A DNA stretch of 64,000 nt from RYN-230 sp963770545. Its GTDB lineage: Bacteria; Actinomycetota; Actinomycetes; Streptosporangiales; Streptosporangiaceae. Made by a program: the position numbers and the translations under genes. Within the stretch, counting starts at the first letter, position 1; the number at the start of each line of letters is the position of its first letter. The notes below the pieces were generated by a model, which was given only the letters and a program-made list of their open reading frames with translations, had not been told where the DNA came from and searched no databases. Shown here one piece after another: positions 35,557-44,159 of this stretch. The stretch covers positions 62,001 to 126,000 of the forward strand of contig CAVYQF010000008.1 of NCBI GenBank assembly GCA_963770545.1, given 5' to 3'.

Positions 35557-36316
35557 GCTGCTGGAACTGCTCGCGGTGTCCGGGCAGCTCCAGGTCGAGG
35601 AGGCCGCGAAGGCGCTCGGGGTGTCCGAGGCCACCGTCCGCCGGGACCTGGACGAGCTGGCCCGGCAGCAGATGCTCACCCGGATCCGGGGTGGCGCGGT
35701 GGCCCAGGGCGTCACCTACGACCTGCCGCTGCGGTACAAGAGCGAGCGGCATCCGTCTGAGAAGCAGCGCATCGCGGCGGTCGCCGCCGGGCTGGTGCGG
35801 CCGGGCCAGATCACCGGGCTGAACGGCGGCACCACCACGACCGAGGTGGCCCGGGCCCTGGCCACCCGCTCCGACCTGAACTCGCAGGTGCCGCCGCCCG
35901 CCGTCACCGTCGTGACCAACGCGCTGAACATCGCGACCGAGCTGGCCGTCCGCCAGCACATCAAGATCGTGACGACCGGCGGGGTGGCCCGGCCGCAGTC
36001 CTACGAGCTGACCGGGCCGCTGGCCACCGGGGTGCTGGAGCAGGTCGCCCTGGACGTGGCCATCCTGGGCGTGGACGGGATCGACGCGGTGGCGGGCGCC
36101 ACCGCGCACCACGAGGGCGAGGCGAGCATCAACCGGCTGATGGCCCGGCAGGCGGCCAAGGTCGTGATCGCCGCGGACAGCTCCAAGGTGGGCCGCCGCG
36201 CGTTCGCCCGCATCTGCACCGCTCAGGAGATCGACGTGCTGGTCACCGACACCGGGATCGCCGCCGAGGACGCGGCCCGGCTCGAGGACGGCGGGGTCAA
36301 CGTTGTCACCGCCTGA
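35531..36316 (+). CDS. DeoR/GlpR family transcriptional repressor
   Basis: This 261-residue regulator starts at a GTG inside the end of the aldolase gene. The winged helix includes LQVEEAAKALGVSEATVRRD. The C-terminal sensor domain has GLNGGTTTTEVARAL and AILGVDGIDAV, typical of sugar-phosphate binding DeoR proteins such as AgaR and LacR. It likely represses the GH114/GH4 and importer promoters until a pathway phosphosugar accumulates. Confidence 0.9.
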   Translation: MTRYRRWNELLELLAVSGQLQVEEAAKALGVSEATVRRDLDELARQQMLTRIRGGAVAQGVTYDLPLRYKSERHPSEKQRIAAVAAGLVRPGQITGLNGGTTTTEVARALATRSDLNSQVPPPAVTVVTNALNIATELAVRQHIKIVTTGGVARPQSYELTGPLATGVLEQVALDVAILGVDGIDAVAGATAHHEGEASINRLMARQAAKVVIAADSSKVGRRAFARICTAQEIDVLVTDTGIAAEDAARLEDGGVNVVTA

Positions 36317-37343
36317 GACGCCGGCCGCGCCGGGCGGGCTGGAGGCGGGCGGGCTGGATGGGGCCATCGACCTGGTGGTGATCGGCGACTGCAACCCGGA
36401 CGTGCTCGTGCTGGGTGACGACGTGACCCCGGAGTTCGGCCAGCAGGAGAAGCTGGTGCCCAGCATGTCGCTGGTCGTCGGCGGGTCCGCGTCGATCACC
36501 GCGGTGGCCGCAGCCCGGCTCGGGCTCCGCGTCGCGCTGGTCGCCGCGGTCGGCGCCGACCCGGCCGGGCAATTCATGCGGGACCAGCTGGCCGCCGAAG
36601 GGGTCAACGCCGGCGCGGTGGCCGTGCGCGAGGACCTCCCGACCGGGATGACGGTGGCGTTGTCGAACGGTGGTGACCGGGCCATCCTGACCGCGCTCGG
36701 GGCGGTGGGCTCTCTGACCGCCGGCGACGTCCCGCCCGGGCTGCTGACCCGGGCCCGGCACGTGCACATCAGCTCCTACTTCCTGCTCGAGGACTCGCTC
36801 GGGCCCGGCCTGGCCGCCGTGATGGCGACCGCGCAGGCGGCCGGGGCGACCGTGTCCCTGGACACCAACTGGGATCCGTCCGGCCGGTGGGGCGACGACC
36901 AGCTCGCCGCCGCGCTGGCCCGGGCGGACCTGCTGCTGCCCAATGAGGCCGAGGCGGTCCGGCTGAGCGGCGAGCCGGACCTGCCGGGGGCCGTGCCGGT
37001 GCTGACCGCGGCCGGGTCCCGGCTGGTGGTCAAGCTGGGCGCGCGCGGCGCGCTGTGCGCGGACGGCACCCGGCGGCACCGGGTCAGCGTGCCTCCCCTG
37101 GTGCCGATGGACGCGACCGGCGCGGGCGACTGCTTCAACGCGGGGCTGATCGCCGGCCTGCTCCGGGGCCTGGCGCTGCCCGAGGCGGCGGCCCTGGGCT
37201 GCGCCACCGGGGCCCTGTCCACCCGCGCGCCGGGCGGCACCGGGAGTGCCCCCGACCTGCGCTCAGCTCTGGCCCTGGCTGGCGAGGCGTCCGTGACCGT
37301 TCCCGCCGCGGGCGCAACCGGCCTCCTGAGGTCCTCAGGCTGA
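36303..37343 (+). CDS. PfkB-family sugar kinase
   Basis: This 346-residue ribokinase-like kinase probably starts at TTG 36303, overlapping the DeoR gene by 14 bp. DLVVIGDCNPDVLVLG and VVGGSASITAVAAARLGLRV form the N-terminal substrate motif. VPMDATGAGDCFNAGLIAGL is the C-terminal PfkB signature with catalytic Asp. Because a tagatose-6-phosphate-type kinase already exists, this one may phosphorylate the imported amino sugar or galactose derivative. That is inference. Confidence 0.87.
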   Translation: MSPPETPAAPGGLEAGGLDGAIDLVVIGDCNPDVLVLGDDVTPEFGQQEKLVPSMSLVVGGSASITAVAAARLGLRVALVAAVGADPAGQFMRDQLAAEGVNAGAVAVREDLPTGMTVALSNGGDRAILTALGAVGSLTAGDVPPGLLTRARHVHISSYFLLEDSLGPGLAAVMATAQAAGATVSLDTNWDPSGRWGDDQLAAALARADLLLPNEAEAVRLSGEPDLPGAVPVLTAAGSRLVVKLGARGALCADGTRRHRVSVPPLVPMDATGAGDCFNAGLIAGLLRGLALPEAAALGCATGALSTRAPGGTGSAPDLRSALALAGEASVTVPAAGATGLLRSSG

Positions 37344-37476
37344 TCGCCGCCGTCCGCGGACCGCCGGGCGCACGGGCCCAGTACCGGCTGGCCCCCGCGG
37401 ACGCCGCGGGACCCGCGATTGTCCCGGGGCGTGGGTTAGTTTGGCCTAGACTGCACAGCGATTTTGGAGGGATGCG

Positions 37477-38748
37477 ATGTCCCAGTACCCAGACGAACTG
37501 GGGTCATGGTGGACCGAGTTCCCCGGCAGCGACCGGGCCGCCTGGCTTGCGCCCTCGTCATCCTCCCTGAGTGACCTCGCCCCGGCGCAAGAGGGGGTCA
37601 GGGGCGCTGTCTCGAGGCGGGCACTCAAGCGCGGGCTGGTGATTGGCGCTGGCAAGCGCGAGCGGGCCAAGCGCGAGGCGGTCGCCGAGTGGCGGCGCCA
37701 GACGGTCGCCGCCATCCGGAAGCCGTCCCTCAAGTCGGGCGTGATCACCCTGGGCTCAGGCTTCGGGGGGACCGGCAAGACCGACGTGGCCGTGACGCTC
37801 GCGGCGATCTACGCGGCGGCGCGGCCTGCCGACCGCGTCATCCTGGCCGATAGCAACGACGATATGCCCCATGGCTACATCAGGCTCGGCGGAGTACCGG
37901 TCGAGGCGCTGCCGCCCGACAAGCGGACGCTGTCCATCCGGGGCTTTTACCAGGCGTGCACGGACGCGAGCATCAAGGTCTATGCCGATCTGCGCGATGC
38001 CGTCGCCTGGCTGCAGGGGGTGGCGGTGATCCGGGGCGACACCGCCGACGAGTGCGTGGGGATCGATTTCGGCGAGCATGAGTACCTGACGGTGCTGGAG
38101 TTCCTCCAGTGCATGTCCAACATCGTCATCAACGATGGCGGCACGGGACTGTTTTCCCAGCTTCAGGTGGGCACGCTGCTGCACGGGGACAAGTACGTCT
38201 TCGTGACCGAGGCGTCACAGCTGGGTTTCTGGTCCATCGATCAGGTGTTCAACCGGTACCGGAACTATGAAGGCGAAAAAGACAGGCCGCTGACGGAGCG
38301 GGACAAGACGCACCTGAACCTGCTGATGGACGAGGCCACGGTCGTGGTGGATAAGTTCAGCGAGCACGACCCGGAGCAGGCTCGCTGGCTGACCCGGATC
38401 CGCGAGGGCTTCGAGGGAACGCAAGTCTCGGTGGTGGCCACTCCGTGGGACCAGGCGCTCGCCAACCGGGTGACCTTGGATCTTGGTGCCGTCGCCGGGG
38501 CCACGCTGGATGCCAAGCTGGCCATGGCGGAGGTGGTGCTGCGCGGAGTCAACCGGGCTAACCGCAGGCGTCTGGGTCTTCCCGATGAGGTGGTGCACGC
38601 CGCCGGCAACGGCCAGGGAGCCCTGGCCGAGCCGCCCCGCTGGTACTCCGAGCCTGAGCGGCCGGCCGCCGATACCGCAGCCCCGGACGCGTACGGTGCT
38701 GACGGGCCGGTGCGCTCCCCGTGGCCAACCGAAGGAGTCGGAGGCTGA
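37477..38748 (+). CDS. MinD/ParA-like P-loop ATPase
   Basis: This 423-residue protein starts after a good GGAGGG site (MSQYPDELGSWWTEFPG). A polar N-terminus of about 85 residues precedes a deviant Walker A, GSGFGGTGKTDVAVTLA, at residues about 92-108. VILADSNDDMPHGYIRL is the switch region and VSVVATPWDQALANRV a later nucleotide-side strand. The first lysine of the classical KGGxGKT is replaced (SGFGGTGKT). It resembles stand-alone actinobacterial MinD-like proteins seen with type VII secretion and conjugation loci. No such partner genes are here. The role is unknown. Confidence 0.75.
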   Translation: MSQYPDELGSWWTEFPGSDRAAWLAPSSSSLSDLAPAQEGVRGAVSRRALKRGLVIGAGKRERAKREAVAEWRRQTVAAIRKPSLKSGVITLGSGFGGTGKTDVAVTLAAIYAAARPADRVILADSNDDMPHGYIRLGGVPVEALPPDKRTLSIRGFYQACTDASIKVYADLRDAVAWLQGVAVIRGDTADECVGIDFGEHEYLTVLEFLQCMSNIVINDGGTGLFSQLQVGTLLHGDKYVFVTEASQLGFWSIDQVFNRYRNYEGEKDRPLTERDKTHLNLLMDEATVVVDKFSEHDPEQARWLTRIREGFEGTQVSVVATPWDQALANRVTLDLGAVAGATLDAKLAMAEVVLRGVNRANRRRLGLPDEVVHAAGNGQGALAEPPRWYSEPERPAADTAAPDAYGADGPVRSPWPTEGVGG

Positions 38749-40085
38749 GCCCGCAGGCCAGGCCCCGTTCCGGCGATGCCGTGCACGACGACGGTTCCGG
38801 CGGCGCCAGGTACGACGAGGAGCAGGTCGCCGCGCTACGTCGCTGGCCCATCGACGCGGCGGAGAAGGGCTTCGGCGGTCCCGCGCACCAGTCGCCGCTG
38901 ACCGCCGCGCAGCTGGCCCGCGAACGCCCCCGGGCCGACGCCGGGCTGCTCGCCGTGCCGCGGGTCCAGTTGCGGGAGCGGGCTCTGCAGCACAACATCT
39001 CGGCCATGGCCGCCTACTGCGCGGCCCAGGGCGCCATCCTGTTCCCGCACGGGAAGACCACGATGGCGCCGCAGATTTTCGCGGCCCAGCTGGACGCCGG
39101 CGCGGCTGGTATTACCGCGGCGTCGATCTCGCAGGTCCGGACGTTCCGGCGCTTCGGCGTGCGGAACGTCCTGCTCGCCAACGAACTCGTGGATGACGCC
39201 TCCATCAGCTGGGTAGCCCGTGAGCTGACCGCGGATGGGCAGTTCTCCTTCCTCTGCTACGTCAACAGCGTCACCGGGGCTGGCCGTCTGGACGGCATCC
39301 TGGCCGCCCGCGGTTTCCGGGGCCAGCTGCGGGTGCTGGTCGAACTCGGCCACGACGACGGCCGGACCGGCTGCCGTACCCGCGCGGAGGCGCTGGCCGT
39401 GGCCGCCGCGGTGGCCCGCGCGCCGCGGCTCGAGCTTGCGGGGGTGGCGGGGTACGAGGGCTCCCTGATGGCCCCCACACCCGCCGAGACGGCCCAGAAG
39501 GCGCGGGTGTACTGCGCGGAGCTAGGGGAGCTGACCTTGTCGCTCGCCGCGTCGGGACAATTCCCGCAGCCGCCGGTGGTGACCGCCGGCGGCTCGGCCT
39601 ACTTCGATGAGGTCGTCGGGGTGCTGGGCCGCGGCCGCGACTGGAGCCTGGTCCTGCGCAGCGGGTGTTACGTCACCCACGACCACGGGTTGTACAGCCG
39701 CATCGCGCCCGCCGGGCGGGAAAGGCCCGGCGTCCCCGTCCTGGAACCGGCGCTGGAAGCCTGGGCTCCGGTTCTCTCCCGGCCCGAGCGCCAAACCGCG
39801 GTGCTGGGAATCGGGCGCCGGGACGTCTCATTCGACGCCGGAAACCCCGTGATCCTGCACGGACGCGCGGCCGACGGAACGACCCTCGACACCGGCGGCT
39901 CGGTGGTCACCCGGCTCTTCGACCAGCACGCGGTGCTCTCCGTCCCCGCCGCCGCGGGGCTGGCGCCCGGCGACGAGGTCTGCCTGGGCATCTCGCACCC
40001 GTGCACGACCTTCGACAAATGGCGGTGGATCCCGGTGCTGGATGCCGGGGACCGCATTACCGACGCGGTGCGCACCTTCTTCTAG
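38721..40085 (+). CDS. Fold-type III PLP enzyme, D-amino-acid deaminase/D-threonine aldolase-like
   Basis: The frame of up to 454 residues overlaps the ATPase gene by 28 bp if GTG 38721 is used. A later GTG (38779-38781, reading VHDDGSGG) is possible. LFPHGKTTMAPQIFAAQLDAGA contains the PLP lysine of the alanine-racemase N-terminal fold. GISHPCTTFDKWRWIPVLD near the end matches the D-serine dehydratase/D-threonine aldolase C-terminal domain with zinc ligands His and Cys. D-Glucosaminate dehydratase belongs to the same family, which is notable beside an amino-sugar locus. The real substrate is not known. Confidence 0.8.
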   Translation: MANRRSRRLSPQARPRSGDAVHDDGSGGARYDEEQVAALRRWPIDAAEKGFGGPAHQSPLTAAQLARERPRADAGLLAVPRVQLRERALQHNISAMAAYCAAQGAILFPHGKTTMAPQIFAAQLDAGAAGITAASISQVRTFRRFGVRNVLLANELVDDASISWVARELTADGQFSFLCYVNSVTGAGRLDGILAARGFRGQLRVLVELGHDDGRTGCRTRAEALAVAAAVARAPRLELAGVAGYEGSLMAPTPAETAQKARVYCAELGELTLSLAASGQFPQPPVVTAGGSAYFDEVVGVLGRGRDWSLVLRSGCYVTHDHGLYSRIAPAGRERPGVPVLEPALEAWAPVLSRPERQTAVLGIGRRDVSFDAGNPVILHGRAADGTTLDTGGSVVTRLFDQHAVLSVPAAAGLAPGDEVCLGISHPCTTFDKWRWIPVLDAGDRITDAVRTFF

Positions 40086-40107
40086 GACCCGCCCCGGCCC
40101 GGCATCC

Positions 40108-40875
40108 TCACATGACCGCGAGTTGCCCGCCGTCGATGACGATCTCGGCGCCGGTGATGAAGGACGCGTCGTCCGAGGCCAGGAAGGCGTACACCGCTGC
40201 CACCTCAGCTGCCTGGCCAGGACGGCCCAGCGGAATGCTGTCGCTGGCGTACGCGTCAGCGAACTCCTTCCCGCCGAGGTCCGCGCTGATGGCGGCGTTC
40301 AGCGGAGTCTGGATGTAGCCCGGGCACACGGCGTTGACCCGGATGCCCTGCTCCCCGAGCTCCACCGCCATGGTCCTGGTCAGGAGCAGCACGCCCCCCT
40401 TGGACGCGTTGTAGTGGGCATAGTCCGCCTCGCCGCCCAGCCCGTTCGTCGACGACATGTTGACGATGACCCCGCCGCCGCCCTGGTCCACCAGCACCCG
40501 GGCGACGGCCTGCGCCACCAGGAACATCCCGCGCAGGTTCACCGCGATGATGCGGTCCCAATGAGGCGCGGTGATCTCCAGAAAGGGCTCTCGCCAGGCG
40601 ATCCCGGCGTTGTTGATCAGGACGTCGATGCCGCCCAGCGCCTCGCGGGCCGAGCCGACCAGCCGCGTCACGTCATCTTCGCGGCTGACGTCCGCCGCGA
40701 TTCCCGCCGCGGTGCCGAATTCCGCCAACCCGGTGACCGCCGCGGCCACCTCGTCAGGGTCGAGTCCGCAGAGGAACACGCGGGCGCCCTCTTCAAGGAA
40801 GCGCTGGGCGGTCGCCTGGCCGATTCCGCTGCTGCCTCCGCTGATCAGAACTCTCTTACCCGGGAGCCCGCGCAT
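40108..40875 (-). CDS. SDR family oxidoreductase
   Basis: This 255-residue classical short-chain dehydrogenase starts after GAGGAGGAGAG (MRGLPGKRVLISGGSSGIG). It has the cofactor motif GGSSGIG, LINNAGIA, a catalytic Ser in NMSSTNG, and YNASKGG (Tyr-x3-Lys). It is convergent with the PLP enzyme and has a 22-bp gap. It may act on sugar or hydroxy acids, but the sequence does not tell which. Confidence 0.87.
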   Translation of the reverse strand: MRGLPGKRVLISGGSSGIGQATAQRFLEEGARVFLCGLDPDEVAAAVTGLAEFGTAAGIAADVSREDDVTRLVGSAREALGGIDVLINNAGIAWREPFLEITAPHWDRIIAVNLRGMFLVAQAVARVLVDQGGGGVIVNMSSTNGLGGEADYAHYNASKGGVLLLTRTMAVELGEQGIRVNAVCPGYIQTPLNAAISADLGGKEFADAYASDSIPLGRPGQAAEVAAVYAFLASDDASFITGAEIVIDGGQLAVM

Positions 40876-40899
40876 GGCGCTCTCCTCCTCTCGATAGCC

Positions 40900-42981
40900 T
40901 CAGCCGGCGGCGGTCAGGACGAAGGCCAGGATCTCGGCCTCGTAGCGCAGCTGGTCGTAGCGGCCCGCCGGGCCGACGTGCGCTCCGGCGCCCAGTTCGG
41001 GACGGAACAGGACCCGGCCGCCGGTGCCGCTGCCGGTGGCCCGGAGCCGGGCCACCCACTTGGCCGGCTCATGGATCAGCACCCGCGGGTCGTGCAGGCT
41101 CCCGGTGACCAGCAGGTCCGGCCGCGGGCCGTCCGGCACGTTGTCATACGGGCTGTAGGACTCCAGGTACGCCCGCATGACCGGGTCGCGCGGGTCACCC
41201 CACTCGTCCCATTCGGTGATGGTCAGCGGGATGGACGGGTCGAGCATCGTGGTCACCACGTCGACGAACGGGACCTCGGCGACCACCGCCCGCCACCGCT
41301 CCGGCGCCAGGGAGAACACCGCGCCCTGGAGCAGCCCGCCCGCCGACAGGCCGCGTGAGACGATCCGGTCCGGGGCGGCCCATCCCGGATCAGCGGCGCC
41401 TGTCCCGGCCAGCATGTCGGCCGCCGCGATGAAGTCGGTGAACGTGGTGCGCTTGCGATCCAGGTGCCCCTCGGCCCACCACCGGCGGCCGCCCTCGCCG
41501 CCGCCGCGCACGTGCGCCACCGCGTACACGAACCCCCGGTCCAGCAGGCTCGGCGTGACCACGCTGAACTCCGGCCAGGAAGGCGCCTCGTACGCGCCGT
41601 ACCCGTACAGCAGGACCGGCGCGGACCCGTCGCGGCGCAGCCCGCGCCGGTACGCGATGGTGACCGGGATGGGGGTGCCATCGGCGGCGGGGGCGCTGAT
41701 CCGCTCGCTCACGTACTGGGCCGGGTCATACCCGGGCACGTCCTGGCGCTTGCGCAGCTCCCAGCGGCCGCTGGCCAGGTCCACGTCGTGCCAGGCCGGC
41801 GGCTCGGTCAGCGACTCGGTCCGCACGGTCACCGCCGCCGCGGTGTACTCCTCGTTCACCGCCAGGGCCAGCGCCCGCTCCGGGCCGCCCGCCTCGATCA
41901 GCCGCCCGGCTCTGGTGTCGCGGTCCACGACCCGCAGCTGGGTCGCGGCCGCGTGCCGCTGCTCCACCACCAGGTAGCGCCCGAACACGTCGCACCGCAC
42001 CAGCCGGGTGTCCCCGGCTGCCCCGATGACCTCCGTCCACCGCCGTTCTGACCACGGGCCCGGGCCCGGCCCCGTGGTCAGCAGTGCGGTCACGGGCGCC
42101 CGGACCAGCCGGAACTCGGGCGCCCCGGCGTTGGTGATGAGGTACAGCTCGCCTCCGTCCGGGCCGCCGGCATGGTCGGCGTAGTACTCCGTGCCCGGCC
42201 TTCTCGGCTCGATAACGAACGGCGCCACGCCAGTGTCGTCCGCCGGGATCAGCAGGGTCTCGGTGGTATCCCGGGACGCCGTTTCGATCAGCAGCCACGC
42301 CCCGCTGCGGGTGGCCCGCACGGTCAGCTCGAACCGCTCGTCGTCCTCCTGGTACACCAGCCTGTCGTCCTGCGGCCCGGTGCCCAGTTCGTGCCGCCAC
42401 ACCTGATGCGGCCGGTACGCCTCGTCAGTGACCACGTAGAGCAGGGACCGGGAATCGGCCGCCCAGGCCAGGCCGTAATAGGTGCGTTCGACGCGCTCAG
42501 CGAGATCGGCGCCGGCGGTGAGGTCGCGGATGCGCAACTGGTAGACCTCATCGCCGGCGAAGTCGACCGAGTAGGCCAGGTACCGCCCGTCCGGGCTGAC
42601 CTCGCGCACCCCCAGCTCGGCGTAGCGGCCGGCGGCCGCTGGATCGGTGAGGAGCAGGTTGTTGTCCAGCAGCACCTCGCCGGGGCCGCCGAGGTCAGCG
42701 GCCCGGCAGAACCGCTCCAGCTGCTGCCCGGCCACGGTCGCAGTGAAGTACCAGAACCCGCCCTGGCGCCAGCGGACCGACTCCTCGGCCGGCGGGAGCC
42801 GCGCGGCCATCTCCGCGAACAGCTCCTCGCGCAGCACGCGTAGCGGCGTGGCCTGCCCGTCGTAGTAGGCGCGCTCGGCGGCCAGGTACTCCCGCATCCG
42901 CGGCTGGTCCCGGTCGCGCATCCAGGCGTACGGGTCGGCGCCCGGGCCACGGGGCGCGACGGGCGGGCCGGACCCAGTCAT
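40900..42981 (-). CDS. S9 family prolyl oligopeptidase / oligopeptidase B-like
   Basis: This 693-residue cytoplasmic serine peptidase has an N-terminal beta-propeller (residues about 80-400) and a C-terminal alpha/beta hydrolase. The nucleophile lies in SRGLSAGGLLQGAVF, the catalytic Asp in a DLLVTGSLHDPRV segment and the His in GAGAHVGPAGRYDQL. Its length matches PtrB (about 690). The ATG overlaps the stop of the upstream P1 peptidase (ATGA), so the two peptidases are co-expressed. It probably trims oligopeptides taken up by the nearby Opp system. Confidence 0.88.
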   Translation of the reverse strand: MTGSGPPVAPRGPGADPYAWMRDRDQPRMREYLAAERAYYDGQATPLRVLREELFAEMAARLPPAEESVRWRQGGFWYFTATVAGQQLERFCRAADLGGPGEVLLDNNLLLTDPAAAGRYAELGVREVSPDGRYLAYSVDFAGDEVYQLRIRDLTAGADLAERVERTYYGLAWAADSRSLLYVVTDEAYRPHQVWRHELGTGPQDDRLVYQEDDERFELTVRATRSGAWLLIETASRDTTETLLIPADDTGVAPFVIEPRRPGTEYYADHAGGPDGGELYLITNAGAPEFRLVRAPVTALLTTGPGPGPWSERRWTEVIGAAGDTRLVRCDVFGRYLVVEQRHAAATQLRVVDRDTRAGRLIEAGGPERALALAVNEEYTAAAVTVRTESLTEPPAWHDVDLASGRWELRKRQDVPGYDPAQYVSERISAPAADGTPIPVTIAYRRGLRRDGSAPVLLYGYGAYEAPSWPEFSVVTPSLLDRGFVYAVAHVRGGGEGGRRWWAEGHLDRKRTTFTDFIAAADMLAGTGAADPGWAAPDRIVSRGLSAGGLLQGAVFSLAPERWRAVVAEVPFVDVVTTMLDPSIPLTITEWDEWGDPRDPVMRAYLESYSPYDNVPDGPRPDLLVTGSLHDPRVLIHEPAKWVARLRATGSGTGGRVLFRPELGAGAHVGPAGRYDQLRYEAEILAFVLTAAG

Positions 42982-44117
42982 CGCGCTGTCCCCGGTCGGT
43001 CCGCTGTTCTCCCGGGCCGGCCCGCTGTTCTCCCCCGTCTCTCCGCTGGGCCCGCGAGCAAGGCGCGCAGCGGCCCGGCGGGCAGCCCGTACGAGGTGTG
43101 GCCGTCTCGGCCGGTGACGGTTACGGCTTGCAGCAGGCTGTTCAGCACGGCCTCCTCAGTGGCCTCGACCACGGCGGCGAAGTAATCATTCAGCGCGTCG
43201 CCGGTCACCGGGGACCGGGACGGCGCGGCCCCCCGGGGGGCGCGCAGCCCGGTGGCCAGAGCCAGGAAGATCTCCCCGCTGGCGTGGTGCGCGGTGCTGC
43301 CGGTCCGGGCCAGGCCCAGCCCCGCCCGGCGGGCCAGCCGCTGGCAGGCCGCCGCGTCCAGCGGCCCGTCGGTGAGCACCACCACGATGCACGACCCCGC
43401 GGGCCCGGGGCGGGCCTCCGACTCGCCGGGGTCGGGCAGCAGCCGCCCGGCCGGCACTCCGGCCACCGTGAGCCGCTCCCGGTCGCCGAAGTTGGTCATC
43501 GTGACCACCCCGACGGTCGCCCCGTCTGGCACCACGCGGGACGCGGTCCCGATGCCGCCCTTGTATCCCAGGCAGCTCATCCCGGTGCCCGCCCCGACCG
43601 CGCCCTCGTGGGCGGCCTGCGCCCCGGCGGACGACCGGGCCGCGGCCAGCGCGGCCCGTACGTCGTCCCGCTGCACTTGCATCCGGCGGTTTTCGTTGAG
43701 GAAACTATCGTCGCATTCGGCCACGATGGGGATGATCACATCCTCGTCGCCGATCGCAGCCTGCTCGCCGGCCAGCAGCTCGCAGGCCGCGTCGTAGACG
43801 CGGCCCAGTTGCATCGTCGAGGTGAGGAACACCGGCGTCTCGGCCAGTCCCCATTCCTGCGCGGTCAGCAGCCCGGTGCATTCGCCCGCCCCGTTGAGCA
43901 CCGCGCCGCCGGCCGGGACCGGAAAGCGGAACAGGTCGCCGCCCGGGTCGATCACGGTCACCCCGGTCCGCGCCGTGCCGCGGCCGGCCGGCGGGGGCGG
44001 TTCGTCGCGCCAGACGGTGGCGTGCCCCAGCCCGGCCCCGGGCACGTCGAGCACCGACCCGGTGGGGCCCGGTGGCAGCAGGCCGATGGTGATGCCAAGA
44101 TCGGGAACGCGCGGCAT
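42978..44117 (-). CDS. P1 family peptidase (DmpA/BapA-like aminopeptidase)
   Basis: This 379-residue N-terminal nucleophile-type hydrolase of the DmpA family starts MPRVPDLGITIGLLPPGPTG. GTGMSCLGYKGGIGTASRV is the segment around the self-processing site, and AECDDSFLNENRRMQV another family block. The family cleaves N-terminal D- or L-amino acids or beta-peptides. The C-terminal 25 residues are Arg/Gly/Thr-rich repeats without family character. The gene is divergent from the deacetylase-like gene and coupled to the S9 peptidase. Confidence 0.87.
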   Translation of the reverse strand: MPRVPDLGITIGLLPPGPTGSVLDVPGAGLGHATVWRDEPPPPAGRGTARTGVTVIDPGGDLFRFPVPAGGAVLNGAGECTGLLTAQEWGLAETPVFLTSTMQLGRVYDAACELLAGEQAAIGDEDVIIPIVAECDDSFLNENRRMQVQRDDVRAALAAARSSAGAQAAHEGAVGAGTGMSCLGYKGGIGTASRVVPDGATVGVVTMTNFGDRERLTVAGVPAGRLLPDPGESEARPGPAGSCIVVVLTDGPLDAAACQRLARRAGLGLARTGSTAHHASGEIFLALATGLRAPRGAAPSRSPVTGDALNDYFAAVVEATEEAVLNSLLQAVTVTGRDGHTSYGLPAGPLRALLAGPAERRGRTAGRPGRTADRPGTAR

Positions 44118-44159
44118 CCCGCGATGCTAACCCGCCGCGCCTTCCCGGGGAGGGTGCGG

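Noticed and set aside
43098..44159. Long upstream extension of the deacetylase-like frame
   Set aside because: It is antisense to the well-supported P1 peptidase gene, and a good ribosome site sets the start at 44160.
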